Positions 6,225-14,169 of a stretch of DNA of 23,535 nt are shown piece by piece. Below the pieces are notes generated by a model. It saw only the letters and a list, made by a program, of their open reading frames with translations. It did not search any database and was not told the DNA's origin. The stretch comes from Pectinatus sp. (GTDB lineage: Bacteria > Bacillota > Negativicutes > Selenomonadales > Selenomonadaceae). Made by a program: the position numbers and the translations under genes. Location: assembly GCA_020025075.1 (NCBI GenBank), contig JAHHSR010000021.1:1-23535 (forward strand), read 5' to 3'. Position 1 is the stretch's first letter. Each line of letters opens with the position of its first letter.

Positions 6225-7412
6225 ATGGCAAAACAGAAGTTTGAAAGAACTAAACCGCATGTTAACATCGGTACAATCGGTCACGTTGACCATGGTAAGA
6301 CCACTTTAACAGCTGCAATCACGAAAGTTCTCTCCAAGAAGGGCCTCGCTCAGTTTGAAGATTACAGCATGATTGATAAGGCTCCGGAAGAACGCGAACG
6401 CGGTATTACAATTAACACCGCTCACGTTGAATATGAAACAGACAACAGACACTATGCACACGTTGACTGCCCGGGCCATGCTGACTATGTTAAGAACATG
6501 ATTACTGGTGCAGCTCAGATGGACGGCGCAATCCTCGTCGTTAGCGCTGCTGATGGCCCTATGCCTCAGACTCGTGAACACATCCTGCTCGCTCGTCAGG
6601 TTGGCGTTCCTGCTATGGTCGTATTCTTGAACAAGTCCGACCAGGTTGATGACCCTGAACTTTTGGAACTCGTAGAAATGGAAGTTCGTGAACTTCTTTC
6701 CTCCTACGATTTCCCTGGCGATGAAATTCCTGTCGTTACCGGTTCTGCATTGAAAGCTCTCGAAGGCGATGCTGAAAACGAACAGAAAATTCTCGACCTC
6801 ATGGCTGCTGTTGACGAATACATTCCTACCCCGGTTCGTGACACCGACCTTCCTTTCCTGATGCCTGTTGAAGACGTCTTCACGATTACTGGTCGTGGTA
6901 CTGTTGCTACGGGCCGTGTTGAACGAGGCGAACTCAAACTCAACGACGTTGTTGAAATCGTCGGCCTCTCCGATGAAAAGAAATCAACGACCGTAACCGG
7001 TATTGAAATGTTCAGAAAGAGCATGGACAATGCTGTTGCAGGTGATAACATCGGTGCTCTGCTCCGTGGTATCGACCGTACTGAAATCGAACGCGGCCAG
7101 GTTCTTGCTAAGCCGGGTTCCATTCATCCGCACACGAAATTCAAAGCTCAGGTTTACGTTTTGACCAAGGACGAAGGCGGCCGTCATACCCCGTTCTTCT
7201 CCAATTACCGCCCGCAGTTCTACTTCCGCACGACGGACGTTACGGGTGTTGTCAGACTGCCGGAAGGCACTGAAATGGTTATGCCTGGCGATAACATCGA
7301 AATGGATATCGAACTCATCACCCCAATCGCTATTGAAAAGGGCTTGCGTTTCGCTATTCGTGAAGGTGGCCATACCGTCGGTGCAGGCCGCGTAATTGAA
7401 ATCGAAGAATAA
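6225..7412 (+). CDS. tuf: Translation elongation factor Tu
   Basis: A 395-residue EF-Tu that delivers aminoacyl-tRNA to the ribosome. GHVDHGKT is at 19-26, switch I contains ERGITINTAHVEY, G3 is DCPGHADY and G4 is NKSD (serine where E. coli has cysteine). Domain 2 and 3 motifs are complete, ending GAGRVIEIEE. AAAGGAGG lies upstream of ATG 6225, though the spacing (about 10 nt) is on the long side. The last gene of the str block; a 14-bp stem with T7 follows at 7429-7477. Confidence 0.98.
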   Translation: MAKQKFERTKPHVNIGTIGHVDHGKTTLTAAITKVLSKKGLAQFEDYSMIDKAPEERERGITINTAHVEYETDNRHYAHVDCPGHADYVKNMITGAAQMDGAILVVSAADGPMPQTREHILLARQVGVPAMVVFLNKSDQVDDPELLELVEMEVRELLSSYDFPGDEIPVVTGSALKALEGDAENEQKILDLMAAVDEYIPTPVRDTDLPFLMPVEDVFTITGRGTVATGRVERGELKLNDVVEIVGLSDEKKSTTVTGIEMFRKSMDNAVAGDNIGALLRGIDRTEIERGQVLAKPGSIHPHTKFKAQVYVLTKDEGGRHTPFFSNYRPQFYFRTTDVTGVVRLPEGTEMVMPGDNIEMDIELITPIAIEKGLRFAIREGGHTVGAGRVIEIEE

Positions 7413-7428
7413 AAATAAATAAGTCTCA

Positions 7429-7477
7429 TTTATATAAGGGCGGCAGTCTTTGTCGCCCTTATATAAAGCCTTTTTTT
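7429..7477 (+). terminator. Terminator or attenuator between tuf and rpsJ
   Basis: TTTATATAAGGGCG (7429-7442) pairs perfectly with CGCCCTTATATAAA (7454-7467), an 11-nt loop between them. Three bases and then seven T (7471-7477) follow. I see no good promoter between this hairpin and rpsJ, so partial read-through or attenuation may supply the S10 block. Confidence 0.8.
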
Positions 7478-7575
7478 GCTAATGCGATGACGCGGTAGAT
7501 TGCTCTTTTCTAGGAGGGAACTAACGCGGAGAAATGTCCGAGTCGGAGAATTCGGGCGATAAGGAGGAAAATATT
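7478..7575 (+). promoter_or_regulatory. S10-block leader
   Basis: The 98-nt stretch has two Shine-Dalgarno sequences: TAGGAGGG (7511-7518) with an in-frame ATG at 7534, and AAGGAGG (7561-7567) before the chosen rpsJ start. A small foldable segment CCGAGTCGGAGAATTCGGG lies between them. No convincing -35/-10 pair is visible. Confidence 0.45.
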
Positions 7576-7887
7576 TTGTCCAAGCAACAAAAAATCCGTA
7601 TACGTTTGAAAGCTTATGATCACAAAGCACTCGATCAGAGCGCTGTGAAGATTGTTGAAACAGCTAAGAGAACTGGTGCTCAGGTTTCTGGCCCGATTCC
7701 CTTGCCAACCGAAAAAAACATCTACACCATTTTGAGATCCCCGCATGTCAACAAAGACTCGCGTGAACAGTTCGAAATGAGAACCCATAAACGCCTGATC
7801 GACATCATCGAACCGAGCAATAAGACGGTCGACGCTCTGGTACATCTTGACTTGCCAGCTGGCGTAGATATTGAAATGAAACTGTAA
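7576..7887 (+). CDS. rpsJ: Small subunit ribosomal protein S10
   Basis: A 103-residue S10 of the 30S head, also known as NusE in transcription antitermination. It begins M(TTG)SKQQKIRIRLKAYDHKALDQS and contains GPIPLPTEKNIYTILRSPHVNKDSREQFEMRTHKR, the family core. TTG 7576 is chosen because AAGGAGG lies 8 nt upstream and the length fits the usual 102-104 residues. An in-frame ATG at 7534 would add 14 residues (MSESENSGDKEENI) of low-complexity acidic sequence, with a poorly spaced binding site. It leads the S10 block. Confidence 0.97.
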   Translation: MSKQQKIRIRLKAYDHKALDQSAVKIVETAKRTGAQVSGPIPLPTEKNIYTILRSPHVNKDSREQFEMRTHKRLIDIIEPSNKTVDALVHLDLPAGVDIEMKL

Positions 7888-7903
7888 TTGGAGGTGGCAA
7901 GAG

Positions 7904-8545
7904 ATGAAAGCAATTTTAGGTAAAAAACTCGGCATGACACAGATTTTTACCGCGGAAGGCGGCGTTGTTCCCGTCACCGTAGTTGAATCCGGCAAAAATG
8001 TCGTGCTTCAAAATAGAACGATGGAAAATGATGGCTACAATGCAGTACAGATTGGCTTCGGTAACATCAAAGAAAAGAAAGTAACCAAGCCGATGCAGGG
8101 CCATTTCAAAAAAGCGGGCGTAGCTCCCGTAAAATTCATTCGTGAAATCCGTTTGGATAATGCTTCTGAATATAACGTCGGCGATACAATCGGCGTTGAT
8201 ATATTTTCTGAAGGCGACCTCGTCGATGTAATCGGCACTTCAAAAGGTAAAGGTTTTGCCGGCGGCATCAAGCGTCACAACTTTGCTTGCGGTCCTATGA
8301 AACATGGTTCCAAATCGCATCGTGAACCCGGTTCTACGGGCGCTATGATTAGCGGTCATGGCGGACGCGTTTTAAAAGGCAAGAAATTGCCGGGCCGTAT
8401 GGGTGCAGACCAAGTTACCGTACAGCGTCTTAGCATCGTCCGTGTTGATGGTGAACGCAATCTTTTGCTCGTCAAGGGCGCTATCCCTGGTCCGAAAGAC
8501 AGCTTTGTCATGATCAGAGAAACAGTAAAACCGAATAAAAAATAA
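7904..8545 (+). CDS. rplC: Large subunit ribosomal protein L3
   Basis: A 213-residue L3, an early 50S assembly protein whose loop reaches the peptidyl transferase centre. It starts MKAILGKKLGMTQIF and holds GTSKGKGFAGGIKRH (111-125). The long loop GSTGAMISGHGGRVLKGKK (143-161) is two residues longer than my recollection of the E. coli loop. GGAGGTGG lies upstream of ATG 7904, and the gene follows rpsJ by 16 nt. Confidence 0.97.
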   Translation: MKAILGKKLGMTQIFTAEGGVVPVTVVESGKNVVLQNRTMENDGYNAVQIGFGNIKEKKVTKPMQGHFKKAGVAPVKFIREIRLDNASEYNVGDTIGVDIFSEGDLVDVIGTSKGKGFAGGIKRHNFACGPMKHGSKSHREPGSTGAMISGHGGRVLKGKKLPGRMGADQVTVQRLSIVRVDGERNLLLVKGAIPGPKDSFVMIRETVKPNKK

Positions 8546-8566
8546 TCGGAAGGAGGATAACTATTA

Positions 8567-9190
8567 ATGCCTACAGTAAAAGTATTTAATATGGCTGGAC
8601 AGGAAGTCGGCGAAATGCAGCTCAATGAAAAAGTGTTCGGCGTTGAAATAAATGAAGGACTTGTGCATCAGGCAGTTGTCATGCAGCTCGCATCGCAACG
8701 TCTTGGCACACATGCAACAAAGACAAGAGGTATGGTTCGCGGCGGCGGACGCAAACCTTGGCGTCAAAAGGGCACTGGTCGCGCTAGAAGCGGCAGCACC
8801 CGTTCCCCGTTATGGGTTGGCGGCGGCACAATCTTTGGACCGCATCCTCGTTCCTATTCTTTCTCCATGCCGCGCAAACAGCGCCGCTTGGCGATTAAAT
8901 GCGCATTGACTGATAAGGTCAACAGCAACGATTTCATCGTTTTGGAAAGCCTCGATTTTGCAGCTCCTAAGACGAAAGATGTCGTTAAATTATTAAATGA
9001 TTTCAGCGTCGCAGAAAAGGCACTGTTCGTCACCGCTGATGTTGCTGAAAATGTGGAAAAATCTTCCCGTAATCTTCAGGGCGTAAAAGCAATCAGTTCC
9101 AATGGACTGAATGTTTATGATATCTTAAATCATAATAAGCTGTTCATCACGAAAGACGCTATTGCCCGCATTGAGGAGGTATTAGCATAA
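8567..9190 (+). CDS. rplD: Large subunit ribosomal protein L4
   Basis: A 207-residue L4. The exit-tunnel loop is intact: RGGGRKPWRQKGTGRARSG near residues 60-78, followed by STRSPLWVGGG. The tunnel lysine/glycine positions linked to macrolide resistance appear wild type. In E. coli L4 is the repressor of the S10 operon by acting on its leader; whether that holds here is not shown. GGAAGGAGG precedes ATG 8567. Its stop codon overlaps the start of rplW by one base, indicating coupled translation. Confidence 0.97.
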   Translation: MPTVKVFNMAGQEVGEMQLNEKVFGVEINEGLVHQAVVMQLASQRLGTHATKTRGMVRGGGRKPWRQKGTGRARSGSTRSPLWVGGGTIFGPHPRSYSFSMPRKQRRLAIKCALTDKVNSNDFIVLESLDFAAPKTKDVVKLLNDFSVAEKALFVTADVAENVEKSSRNLQGVKAISSNGLNVYDILNHNKLFITKDAIARIEEVLA

Positions 9191-9471
9191 TGGAAGCAAG
9201 AGATATCATCATTAAGCCGCTGGTAACCGAAAGAACGACTGAGCTCATGGCTCAGGGCAAGTATGTCTTCAAAGTTGCCAAGACAGCTAATAAGGTTGAA
9301 ATCGGCAAAGCTATTGAAGAAATCTTCAAGAAAAAGGTAGTCAGCGTCAACACGATTAACGTGACTGGCAAGAAAAAGCGCATGGGCCGCAATGTTGGCA
9401 AGCGTTCGGACTACAAAAAGGCAATCGTAAAACTCGCTGCTGGCGAAACGATTGAATTCTTCGAAGCATAA
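9190..9471 (+). CDS. rplW: Large subunit ribosomal protein L23
   Basis: A 93-residue L23, located at the tunnel exit where trigger factor and SRP dock. It starts MEARDIIIKPLVTERTTELM and contains NKVEIGKAIEEIFKKKVVSVNTI, ending AAGETIEFFEA. Start ATG shares its A with the rplD stop (TAATG), and GAGG lies inside the rplD 3' end. Confidence 0.97.
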   Translation: MEARDIIIKPLVTERTTELMAQGKYVFKVAKTANKVEIGKAIEEIFKKKVVSVNTINVTGKKKRMGRNVGKRSDYKKAIVKLAAGETIEFFEA

Positions 9472-9496
9472 ATCTTGACAAAGGAGGTAAAATCGA

Positions 9497-10336
9497 GTGG
9501 CAATAAAGAAATTTAAACCGTATTCTCCGGGCAGAAGATTCATGACTGTTTCTTCCTTCGAAGAAATCACGGCTAAAAAACCAGAAAAGTCTCTGACAGA
9601 AAGCTTGCAGCAAAGAGGCGGCCGTAATCAGCAGGGCCGTTTGACTGTAAGACATCAAGGCGGCGGTCACAAACGCCTTTACCGTATCATCGATTTCAAG
9701 CGTAATAAGGACGGTGTGCCGGCTCGCGTCGCAACCATCGAATACGATCCGAACCGCAGCGCTCGCATCGCATTGCTTAATTACGCCGATGGCGAAAAAA
9801 GATATATCTTGGCACCGAATGGTCTCAAGGTTGGCGACACAGTTGTTTCCGGTCCTGATGCAGACATCAAGGTCGGCAATGCTCTGCCAATTGCCAACAT
9901 TCCTGTCGGTACCATGCTTCACAATATTGAAATGAAAATTGGCAAGGGTGGACAGCTCGTTCGTTCCGCTGGTGCTGCAGCTCAGCTCATGGCTAAAGAA
10001 GGCAGCTATGCTCTCTTGCGTATGCCGTCTGGCGAATTGCGTAAGATTCACATCAATTGCCGTGCAACCATTGGTCAGGTCGGCAATCTTGAACATGAAA
10101 ATATCTCGATTGGTAAGGCAGGTCGTTCCCGCTGGCTCGGCATTCGCCCGGCTAACCGCGGTGTAGCGATGAACCCGAATGACCATCCACATGGTGGTGG
10201 GGAAGGCAGAAGCCCTGTCGGCCGCAAGCATCCTGTTACCAAATGGGGCAAGTGTGCTATGGGTGCCAAGACGCGTCATAAGAAGCCTTCAGACAAATTC
10301 ATTGTCAAACGCCGTGTTAATCGCCGCGCAAAATAA
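9497..10336 (+). CDS. rplB: Large subunit ribosomal protein L2
   Basis: A 279-residue L2, needed for subunit joining and peptidyl transferase centre assembly. The N-terminal MAIKKFKPYSPGRR, the RNA-binding block GGGHKRLYRIIDFKR and the C-terminal NPNDHPHGGGEGRSP with its functionally important histidine are all present. GTG 9497 has AAGGAGGT (9481-9488) 8 nt upstream. The gap to rplW is 25 nt. The sequence TTGACAAAGGAGGTAAA (9475-9491) also appears before rplN. Confidence 0.98.
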   Translation: MAIKKFKPYSPGRRFMTVSSFEEITAKKPEKSLTESLQQRGGRNQQGRLTVRHQGGGHKRLYRIIDFKRNKDGVPARVATIEYDPNRSARIALLNYADGEKRYILAPNGLKVGDTVVSGPDADIKVGNALPIANIPVGTMLHNIEMKIGKGGQLVRSAGAAAQLMAKEGSYALLRMPSGELRKIHINCRATIGQVGNLEHENISIGKAGRSRWLGIRPANRGVAMNPNDHPHGGGEGRSPVGRKHPVTKWGKCAMGAKTRHKKPSDKFIVKRRVNRRAK

Positions 10337-10374
10337 GATAATTTATAGCCAGAGGGACGAAAGGAGGATACACT

Positions 10375-10656
10375 TTGTCAAGATCAATCAAAAAAGGACC
10401 TTATGTGCATGAAAGCCTCGTTAAGAAGGTTGACGCCATGAATGAATCGGGCGACAAAAAAGTTGTTAAGACTTGGTCGAGAAGCTCCACAATTTTACCT
10501 TCGTTTGTAGGTCATACAATTGCCGTACATGATGGTCGCAAACATGTACCCGTATATATAACAGAAGATATGGTTGGACATAAGCTCGGAGAATTTGCTC
10601 CGACGCGCACCTTTAAAGGTCATTCTGGCGAAGAACGCAAGACTTCGCTTAAATAA
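10375..10656 (+). CDS. rpsS: Small subunit ribosomal protein S19
   Basis: A 93-residue S19 that contacts S13 and 16S rRNA in the 30S head. It begins SRSIKKGPYVHESLVKKV and contains TWSRSSTILPSFVGHTIAVHDGRKHVPVYI, ending SGEERKTSLK. The start is TTG 10375, 8 nt after AAGGAGG; no ATG alternative keeps the conserved N-terminus. Confidence 0.97.
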   Translation: MSRSIKKGPYVHESLVKKVDAMNESGDKKVVKTWSRSSTILPSFVGHTIAVHDGRKHVPVYITEDMVGHKLGEFAPTRTFKGHSGEERKTSLK

Positions 10657-10677
10657 TCGCCGAAAGGAGGGACTTTA

Positions 10678-11013
10678 GTGTTAGAAGCTAAAGCAGTAGC
10701 AAAATATGTTCGCATCGCTCCGCGCAAGGCACGTGTAGTTATTGACCTCATCCGTGGCAAGAATGTAGCAGAAGCGTTTGCAATTTTAAAATTCACACCT
10801 AAGGCCGGTGCTGATGTAGTAAATAAAGTCTTAAAATCGGCTGTGGCTAATGCCGAAAATAATTTCGATATGAATGTTGATGCCCTGTATGTAGCGACGG
10901 CTTGCGTCGACCAGGGACCTACTTTGAAGCGTATCCACCCGCGTTCAAGAGGACAGGCGTTTAAAATCTTAAAGCGCACCTCGCACATCACCATCATTGT
11001 GAAAGAAAGATAA
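10678..11013 (+). CDS. rplV: Large subunit ribosomal protein L22
   Basis: A 111-residue L22. N-terminal AKAVAKYVRIAPRKARVVIDLIRGK and the beta-hairpin that lines the exit tunnel (PTLKRIHPRSRGQAFKI) are standard, with no insertion or deletion of the kind linked to macrolide resistance. GTG 10678 follows AAAGGAGGG by about 6 nt. Confidence 0.96.
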   Translation: MLEAKAVAKYVRIAPRKARVVIDLIRGKNVAEAFAILKFTPKAGADVVNKVLKSAVANAENNFDMNVDALYVATACVDQGPTLKRIHPRSRGQAFKILKRTSHITIIVKER

Positions 11014-11029
11014 AAAGGAGGCAATAGAT

Positions 11030-11701
11030 TTGGGTCAGAAAGTTAATCCGCATGGTATGCGTATCGGCATCGTCAAGACTTGGGACGCAAAATGGTATGC
11101 CGATAAAGATTATGCTGCCAATCTGTATGAAGACATTAAAATTCGCGAATACCTGAAAGACAGCCTCAAATCGACTGGCGTATCGCGCATTGAAACGGAA
11201 CGCTTCAAAAATCGTTTGAAGCTTACAATTCATACGGCAAAGCCGGGCATGGTCATCGGCCGCGGCGGTTCGGGCATCGAACAGCTCAAGCAGAGTTTGA
11301 CCAAATTGACTGATAAGAAAATTGATATAAATATTGCAGAAATCAAGCAGCCGGATATGGATGCAACGTTGGTTGCAGAAAATATCGCATCGCAGCTTGA
11401 ACGCCGTATTGCTTTCCGCCGTGCTATGAAGCAGGCTGTAGGTCGCACCATGCGCATGGGCGCTAAAGGTATTAAAATTACCGTTGGCGGTCGTTTAGGT
11501 GGTGCTGAAATCGCTAGAAGCGAATCGTATCGTGAAGGAAGTATTCCTCTTCATACGTTACGCGCTGACATCGATTATGGAACGGCTGAAGCCCATACCA
11601 CATATGGCCGTATCGGCATCAAGGTATGGATCTTCAAAGGCGAAATCCTTCCGGAAAAGAAACAGCTTGCTAAAGCTGCTGCTGAAGGGAGCGAAGCTTA
11701 A
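11030..11701 (+). CDS. rpsC: Small subunit ribosomal protein S3
   Basis: A 223-residue S3 at the mRNA entry site. The KH domain has the GXXG loop IGRGGSGI at 76-83. The C-terminal domain contains RRAMKQAVGRTMRMGAKGIKI and GRLGGAEIARSE. It starts with TTG 11030 after AAGGAGG, and its stop overlaps the rplP start (TAATG), so the two are translationally coupled. Confidence 0.97.
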   Translation: MGQKVNPHGMRIGIVKTWDAKWYADKDYAANLYEDIKIREYLKDSLKSTGVSRIETERFKNRLKLTIHTAKPGMVIGRGGSGIEQLKQSLTKLTDKKIDINIAEIKQPDMDATLVAENIASQLERRIAFRRAMKQAVGRTMRMGAKGIKITVGGRLGGAEIARSESYREGSIPLHTLRADIDYGTAEAHTTYGRIGIKVWIFKGEILPEKKQLAKAAAEGSEA

Positions 11702-12132
11702 TGTTAATACCGAAGAGAACAAAATTCCGTAAACAATTCCGTGGCACCATGAAGGGTAAAGCTCATCGTGGCAACAAGGTTTCAAATGGTGAATTTGGTT
11801 TGCAGGCTCTTGAACCGGCTTGGATTACCAACCGCCAGATTGAAGCTGCCCGTATTGCTATGACCCGTTACATCAAACGTGGCGGTCAGGTATGGATAAA
11901 GATTTTCCCGGATAAGCCAGTAACGGCTAAACCGGCTGAAACCCGTATGGGTAGTGGTAAAGGTTCGCCTGAATACTGGGTAGCAGTAGTAAAGCCGGGC
12001 CGCGTCATGTTTGAAATGGGTGGCGTTAGCGAAGAAGTAGCCAAAGAAGCTATGCGCCTTGCTGGCCACAAATTGCCGATTAAGACGAAATTTATCAAAC
12101 GCGAAGAGGGCGGTGAAGTAAATGAAGGTTAA
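11701..12132 (+). CDS. rplP: Large subunit ribosomal protein L16
   Basis: A 143-residue L16 near the A site. MLIPKRTKFRKQFRG, ALEPAWITNRQIEAARIAMTR and WIKIFPDKPVTAKPAETRMGSGKG are classic. Its start shares a base with the rpsC stop and its end overlaps rpmC by 11 bp. Confidence 0.97.
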   Translation: MLIPKRTKFRKQFRGTMKGKAHRGNKVSNGEFGLQALEPAWITNRQIEAARIAMTRYIKRGGQVWIKIFPDKPVTAKPAETRMGSGKGSPEYWVAVVKPGRVMFEMGGVSEEVAKEAMRLAGHKLPIKTKFIKREEGGEVNEG

Positions 12133-12322
12133 GGAATTACGCGAAATGACCAACGGTGAGCTTGACCAGAAACTTGCTTCACTTAAAGAAGAGCTCTTCA
12201 ATTTAAGATTCCAGCTTGCCACTGGCCAGTTGGAAAATCCTATGCGTATCAGAGATGTCAAAAAGACCATTGCTCGTATCAAGACAATTCAACGCGAACA
12301 GGAACTCAAGGCCAACGCCTAA
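12122..12322 (+). CDS. rpmC: Large subunit ribosomal protein L29
   Basis: A 66-residue L29, a coiled helical protein beside the tunnel exit. MKVKELREMTNGELDQKLASLKEELFNLRFQLATGQLENPMRI is diagnostic. The start codon lies inside the last codons of rplP, with GAGGGCGG (12106-12113) as the ribosome binding site within rplP. Confidence 0.96.
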   Translation: MKVKELREMTNGELDQKLASLKEELFNLRFQLATGQLENPMRIRDVKKTIARIKTIQREQELKANA

Positions 12323-12361
12323 TAGGGCTGGCGATATGCATGAGGAAGGGAGGCTCTTTTG

Positions 12362-12619
12362 ATGAGTGAAAGAAACGAACGCAAGACCAAGATTGGTAAG
12401 GTTGTAAGCGATAAGATGGAAAAGACGGTTGTCGTGGCAGTGGAAGACCTTGAACAGCATCCGCTCTATAAAAAATCCGTCAAAAAGACTGTAAAATTTA
12501 AAGCTCATGATGAAAATAATGAAGCTCATATCGGCGATACCGTTTCCATCATGGAAACTCGTCCGCTGTCTAAGGACAAACGCTGGAGAGTCGTTAAAAT
12601 TCTTGAAAGAGCGAAATAA
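12362..12619 (+). CDS. rpsQ: Small subunit ribosomal protein S17
   Basis: An 85-residue S17, a primary 16S rRNA binder. KIGKVVSDKMEKTVVVAVE (N-terminal) and GDTVSIMETRPLSKDKRWRVVKIL are the family signatures. ATG 12362 is favoured over TTG 12359 because GGAAGGGAGG (12344-12353) ends 8 nt before the ATG. Confidence 0.96.
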   Translation: MSERNERKTKIGKVVSDKMEKTVVVAVEDLEQHPLYKKSVKKTVKFKAHDENNEAHIGDTVSIMETRPLSKDKRWRVVKILERAK

Positions 12620-12655
12620 ACACGTTCGAGGATTTTGACAAAGGAGGTAAAGTAA

Positions 12656-13024
12656 TTGATTCAACAACAGACAATGCTTAATGTTGGCGACAACACTGGC
12701 GCGAAAGAAATCATGTGCATTCGCGTCATGGGCGGTTCTTATCGCAAATATGCCAACATCGGCGACATCATCGTCGCTGCTGTAAAATCTGCTTCTCCTG
12801 GTGGCATGGTCAAAAAGGGAGATGTGGTAAAAGCTGTAGTTGTGCGCTCGAAAAAAGGACTCAGAAGAAAAGACGGATCTTACATTCGTTTTGATGAAAA
12901 TGCAGCTGTCATCATCAAAGAAGATAAAACGCCAAAAGGAACCCGTATTTTCGGACCTGTCGCCAGAGAACTGCGTGATAAAGATTTCATGAAAATCATC
13001 TCGCTGGCTCCGGAAGTACTCTAA
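12656..13024 (+). CDS. rplN: Large subunit ribosomal protein L14
   Basis: A 122-residue L14 at the subunit interface. It starts MIQQQTMLNVGDNTGAKEIMCIRV from TTG 12656 and ends DFMKIISLAPEVL, the usual length. AAGGAGGT (12641-12648) is 7 nt upstream. By convention this is the first gene of the spc block; no promoter or terminator separates it from rpsQ. Confidence 0.97.
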   Translation: MIQQQTMLNVGDNTGAKEIMCIRVMGGSYRKYANIGDIIVAAVKSASPGGMVKKGDVVKAVVVRSKKGLRRKDGSYIRFDENAAVIIKEDKTPKGTRIFGPVARELRDKDFMKIISLAPEVL

Positions 13025-13042
13025 TAGCTAGGAGGTGCAAAA

Positions 13043-13375
13043 TTGTCGCAGTCGAAATTGAAAGTTAAAAAAGGCGATACAGTCGTCGTCCTGTCCGGCA
13101 AGGACAAGGGCAAACAAGGTAAAATTTTGAAGGCTATGCCCGCTAAGTGCAAGGTTGTCGTAGAAGGCCTCAACAAGGTTAAGCGTCACACCAAGCCGAG
13201 CCAGAAATATCCTCAGGGCGGCATCATCCCGAAGGAAGCTCCGATGCATGCCAGCAAGGTTATGGTAGTATGCCCCGCTTGCTCCAAGCCAACCCGCGTT
13301 GCCAAAAAAGAAATCGACGGTAAGATGGTTCGTGTCTGCAAGAAATGCGGCGAACAGTTAGACCGCGCAAAATAA
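13043..13375 (+). CDS. rplX: Large subunit ribosomal protein L24, zinc-ribbon type
   Basis: A 110-residue L24. The KOW motif is KKGDTVVVLSGKDKGKQGKIL (about 9-29), split by charge into the usual beta strands. The C-terminus carries four cysteines, C77-x2-C80 and C99-x2-C102, which should bind zinc; this ribbon is known in many bacterial L24 proteins but not in E. coli. It starts with TTG 13043 after AGGAGGTG. Confidence 0.96.
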   Translation: MSQSKLKVKKGDTVVVLSGKDKGKQGKILKAMPAKCKVVVEGLNKVKRHTKPSQKYPQGGIIPKEAPMHASKVMVVCPACSKPTRVAKKEIDGKMVRVCKKCGEQLDRAK

Positions 13376-13393
13376 TAGAGGAAGGAGGCAATA

Positions 13394-13936
13394 TTGGTGG
13401 ATAGATTGCAGGAAAAGTATTTAAAAGAAGTAGTTCCGGCCATGACCGAAAAATTCGGTTATAAAAATGTCATGCAGATGCCTAAAATTGCTAAGGTTGT
13501 CATCAACATGGGCGTTGGTGAAGCAGTTGGCAATTCCAAAGCACTTGATGCTGCTGTTGCAGATATGACAATTATCGCTGGCCAAAAGCCTATTTTGACC
13601 AGAGCTAAGAAATCCCTGGCTGCGTGGAAATTGCGCGCCGGTATGCCCATCGGCTGCAAGGTTACCTTGCGCGGTGTTCGCATGTACCAGTTCTTAGATA
13701 AATTCATGAACATCGCATTGCCCCGCGTGCGCGACTTCCGTGGCGTAAACGGAAACGCATTTGATGGCCGCGGAAATTATTCCATCGGCCTGAAAGAACA
13801 GCTGATTTTCCCGGAAATCGATTATGATAAAATCGATAAAGTCCGCGGTATGAATATTATCGTTGTCACAACGGCAAAGACTGACGAAGAGGCAAAAGAA
13901 CTTCTCCGACTCATGGGTATGCCGTTCAGCGCATAA
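13394..13936 (+). CDS. rplE: Large subunit ribosomal protein L5
   Basis: A 180-residue L5 that binds 5S rRNA. RLQEKYLKEVVPAMTEKFGYKNVMQMPKI opens the protein (in two short blocks), and LPRVRDFRGV plus GLKEQLIFPEI lie centrally. The start is either TTG 13394 or GTG 13397, both spaced acceptably from GGAAGGAGG (13380-13388). Confidence 0.96.
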   Translation: MVDRLQEKYLKEVVPAMTEKFGYKNVMQMPKIAKVVINMGVGEAVGNSKALDAAVADMTIIAGQKPILTRAKKSLAAWKLRAGMPIGCKVTLRGVRMYQFLDKFMNIALPRVRDFRGVNGNAFDGRGNYSIGLKEQLIFPEIDYDKIDKVRGMNIIVVTTAKTDEEAKELLRLMGMPFSA

Positions 13937-13956
13937 AAAGAGGAGGTAAGTTTTTA

Positions 13957-14142
13957 ATGGCCAGAAAGGCACTGATTGAAAAGTGGAGCAGAGCCCCGAA
14001 ATATAAAGCTCGTCAGTACAATAGATGCAAGATTTGCGGTCGTCCGCATGCTTATATGCGCAAGTTCGGCATTTGCCGTATTTGCTTTAGAGAACAAGCC
14101 TACAAAGGCGCAATTCCTGGCGTAACGAAAGCCAGCTGGTAA
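13957..14142 (+). CDS. rpsZ: Small subunit ribosomal protein S14, zinc (Z) type
   Basis: A 61-residue S14 of the short zinc-binding form. Cysteines at 24, 27, 40 and 43 (CKICGRPHAYMRKFGICRIC) form the zinc site. B. subtilis-type bacteria often carry a second zinc-free S14 elsewhere for zinc starvation; none is in this window. AGAGGAGG lies before ATG 13957. Confidence 0.97.
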   Translation: MARKALIEKWSRAPKYKARQYNRCKICGRPHAYMRKFGICRICFREQAYKGAIPGVTKASW

Positions 14143-14169
14143 CATCGAAAGAAAGGAGGATATCGATTT

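Noticed and set aside
9475..9491. TTGACAAAGGAGGTAAA before rplB, identical to 12635-12651 before rplN, as internal promoters
   Set aside because: TTGACA is a -35 match, but no -10 sits 16-18 bp downstream in either case. The shared bases are mainly the Shine-Dalgarno sequence.
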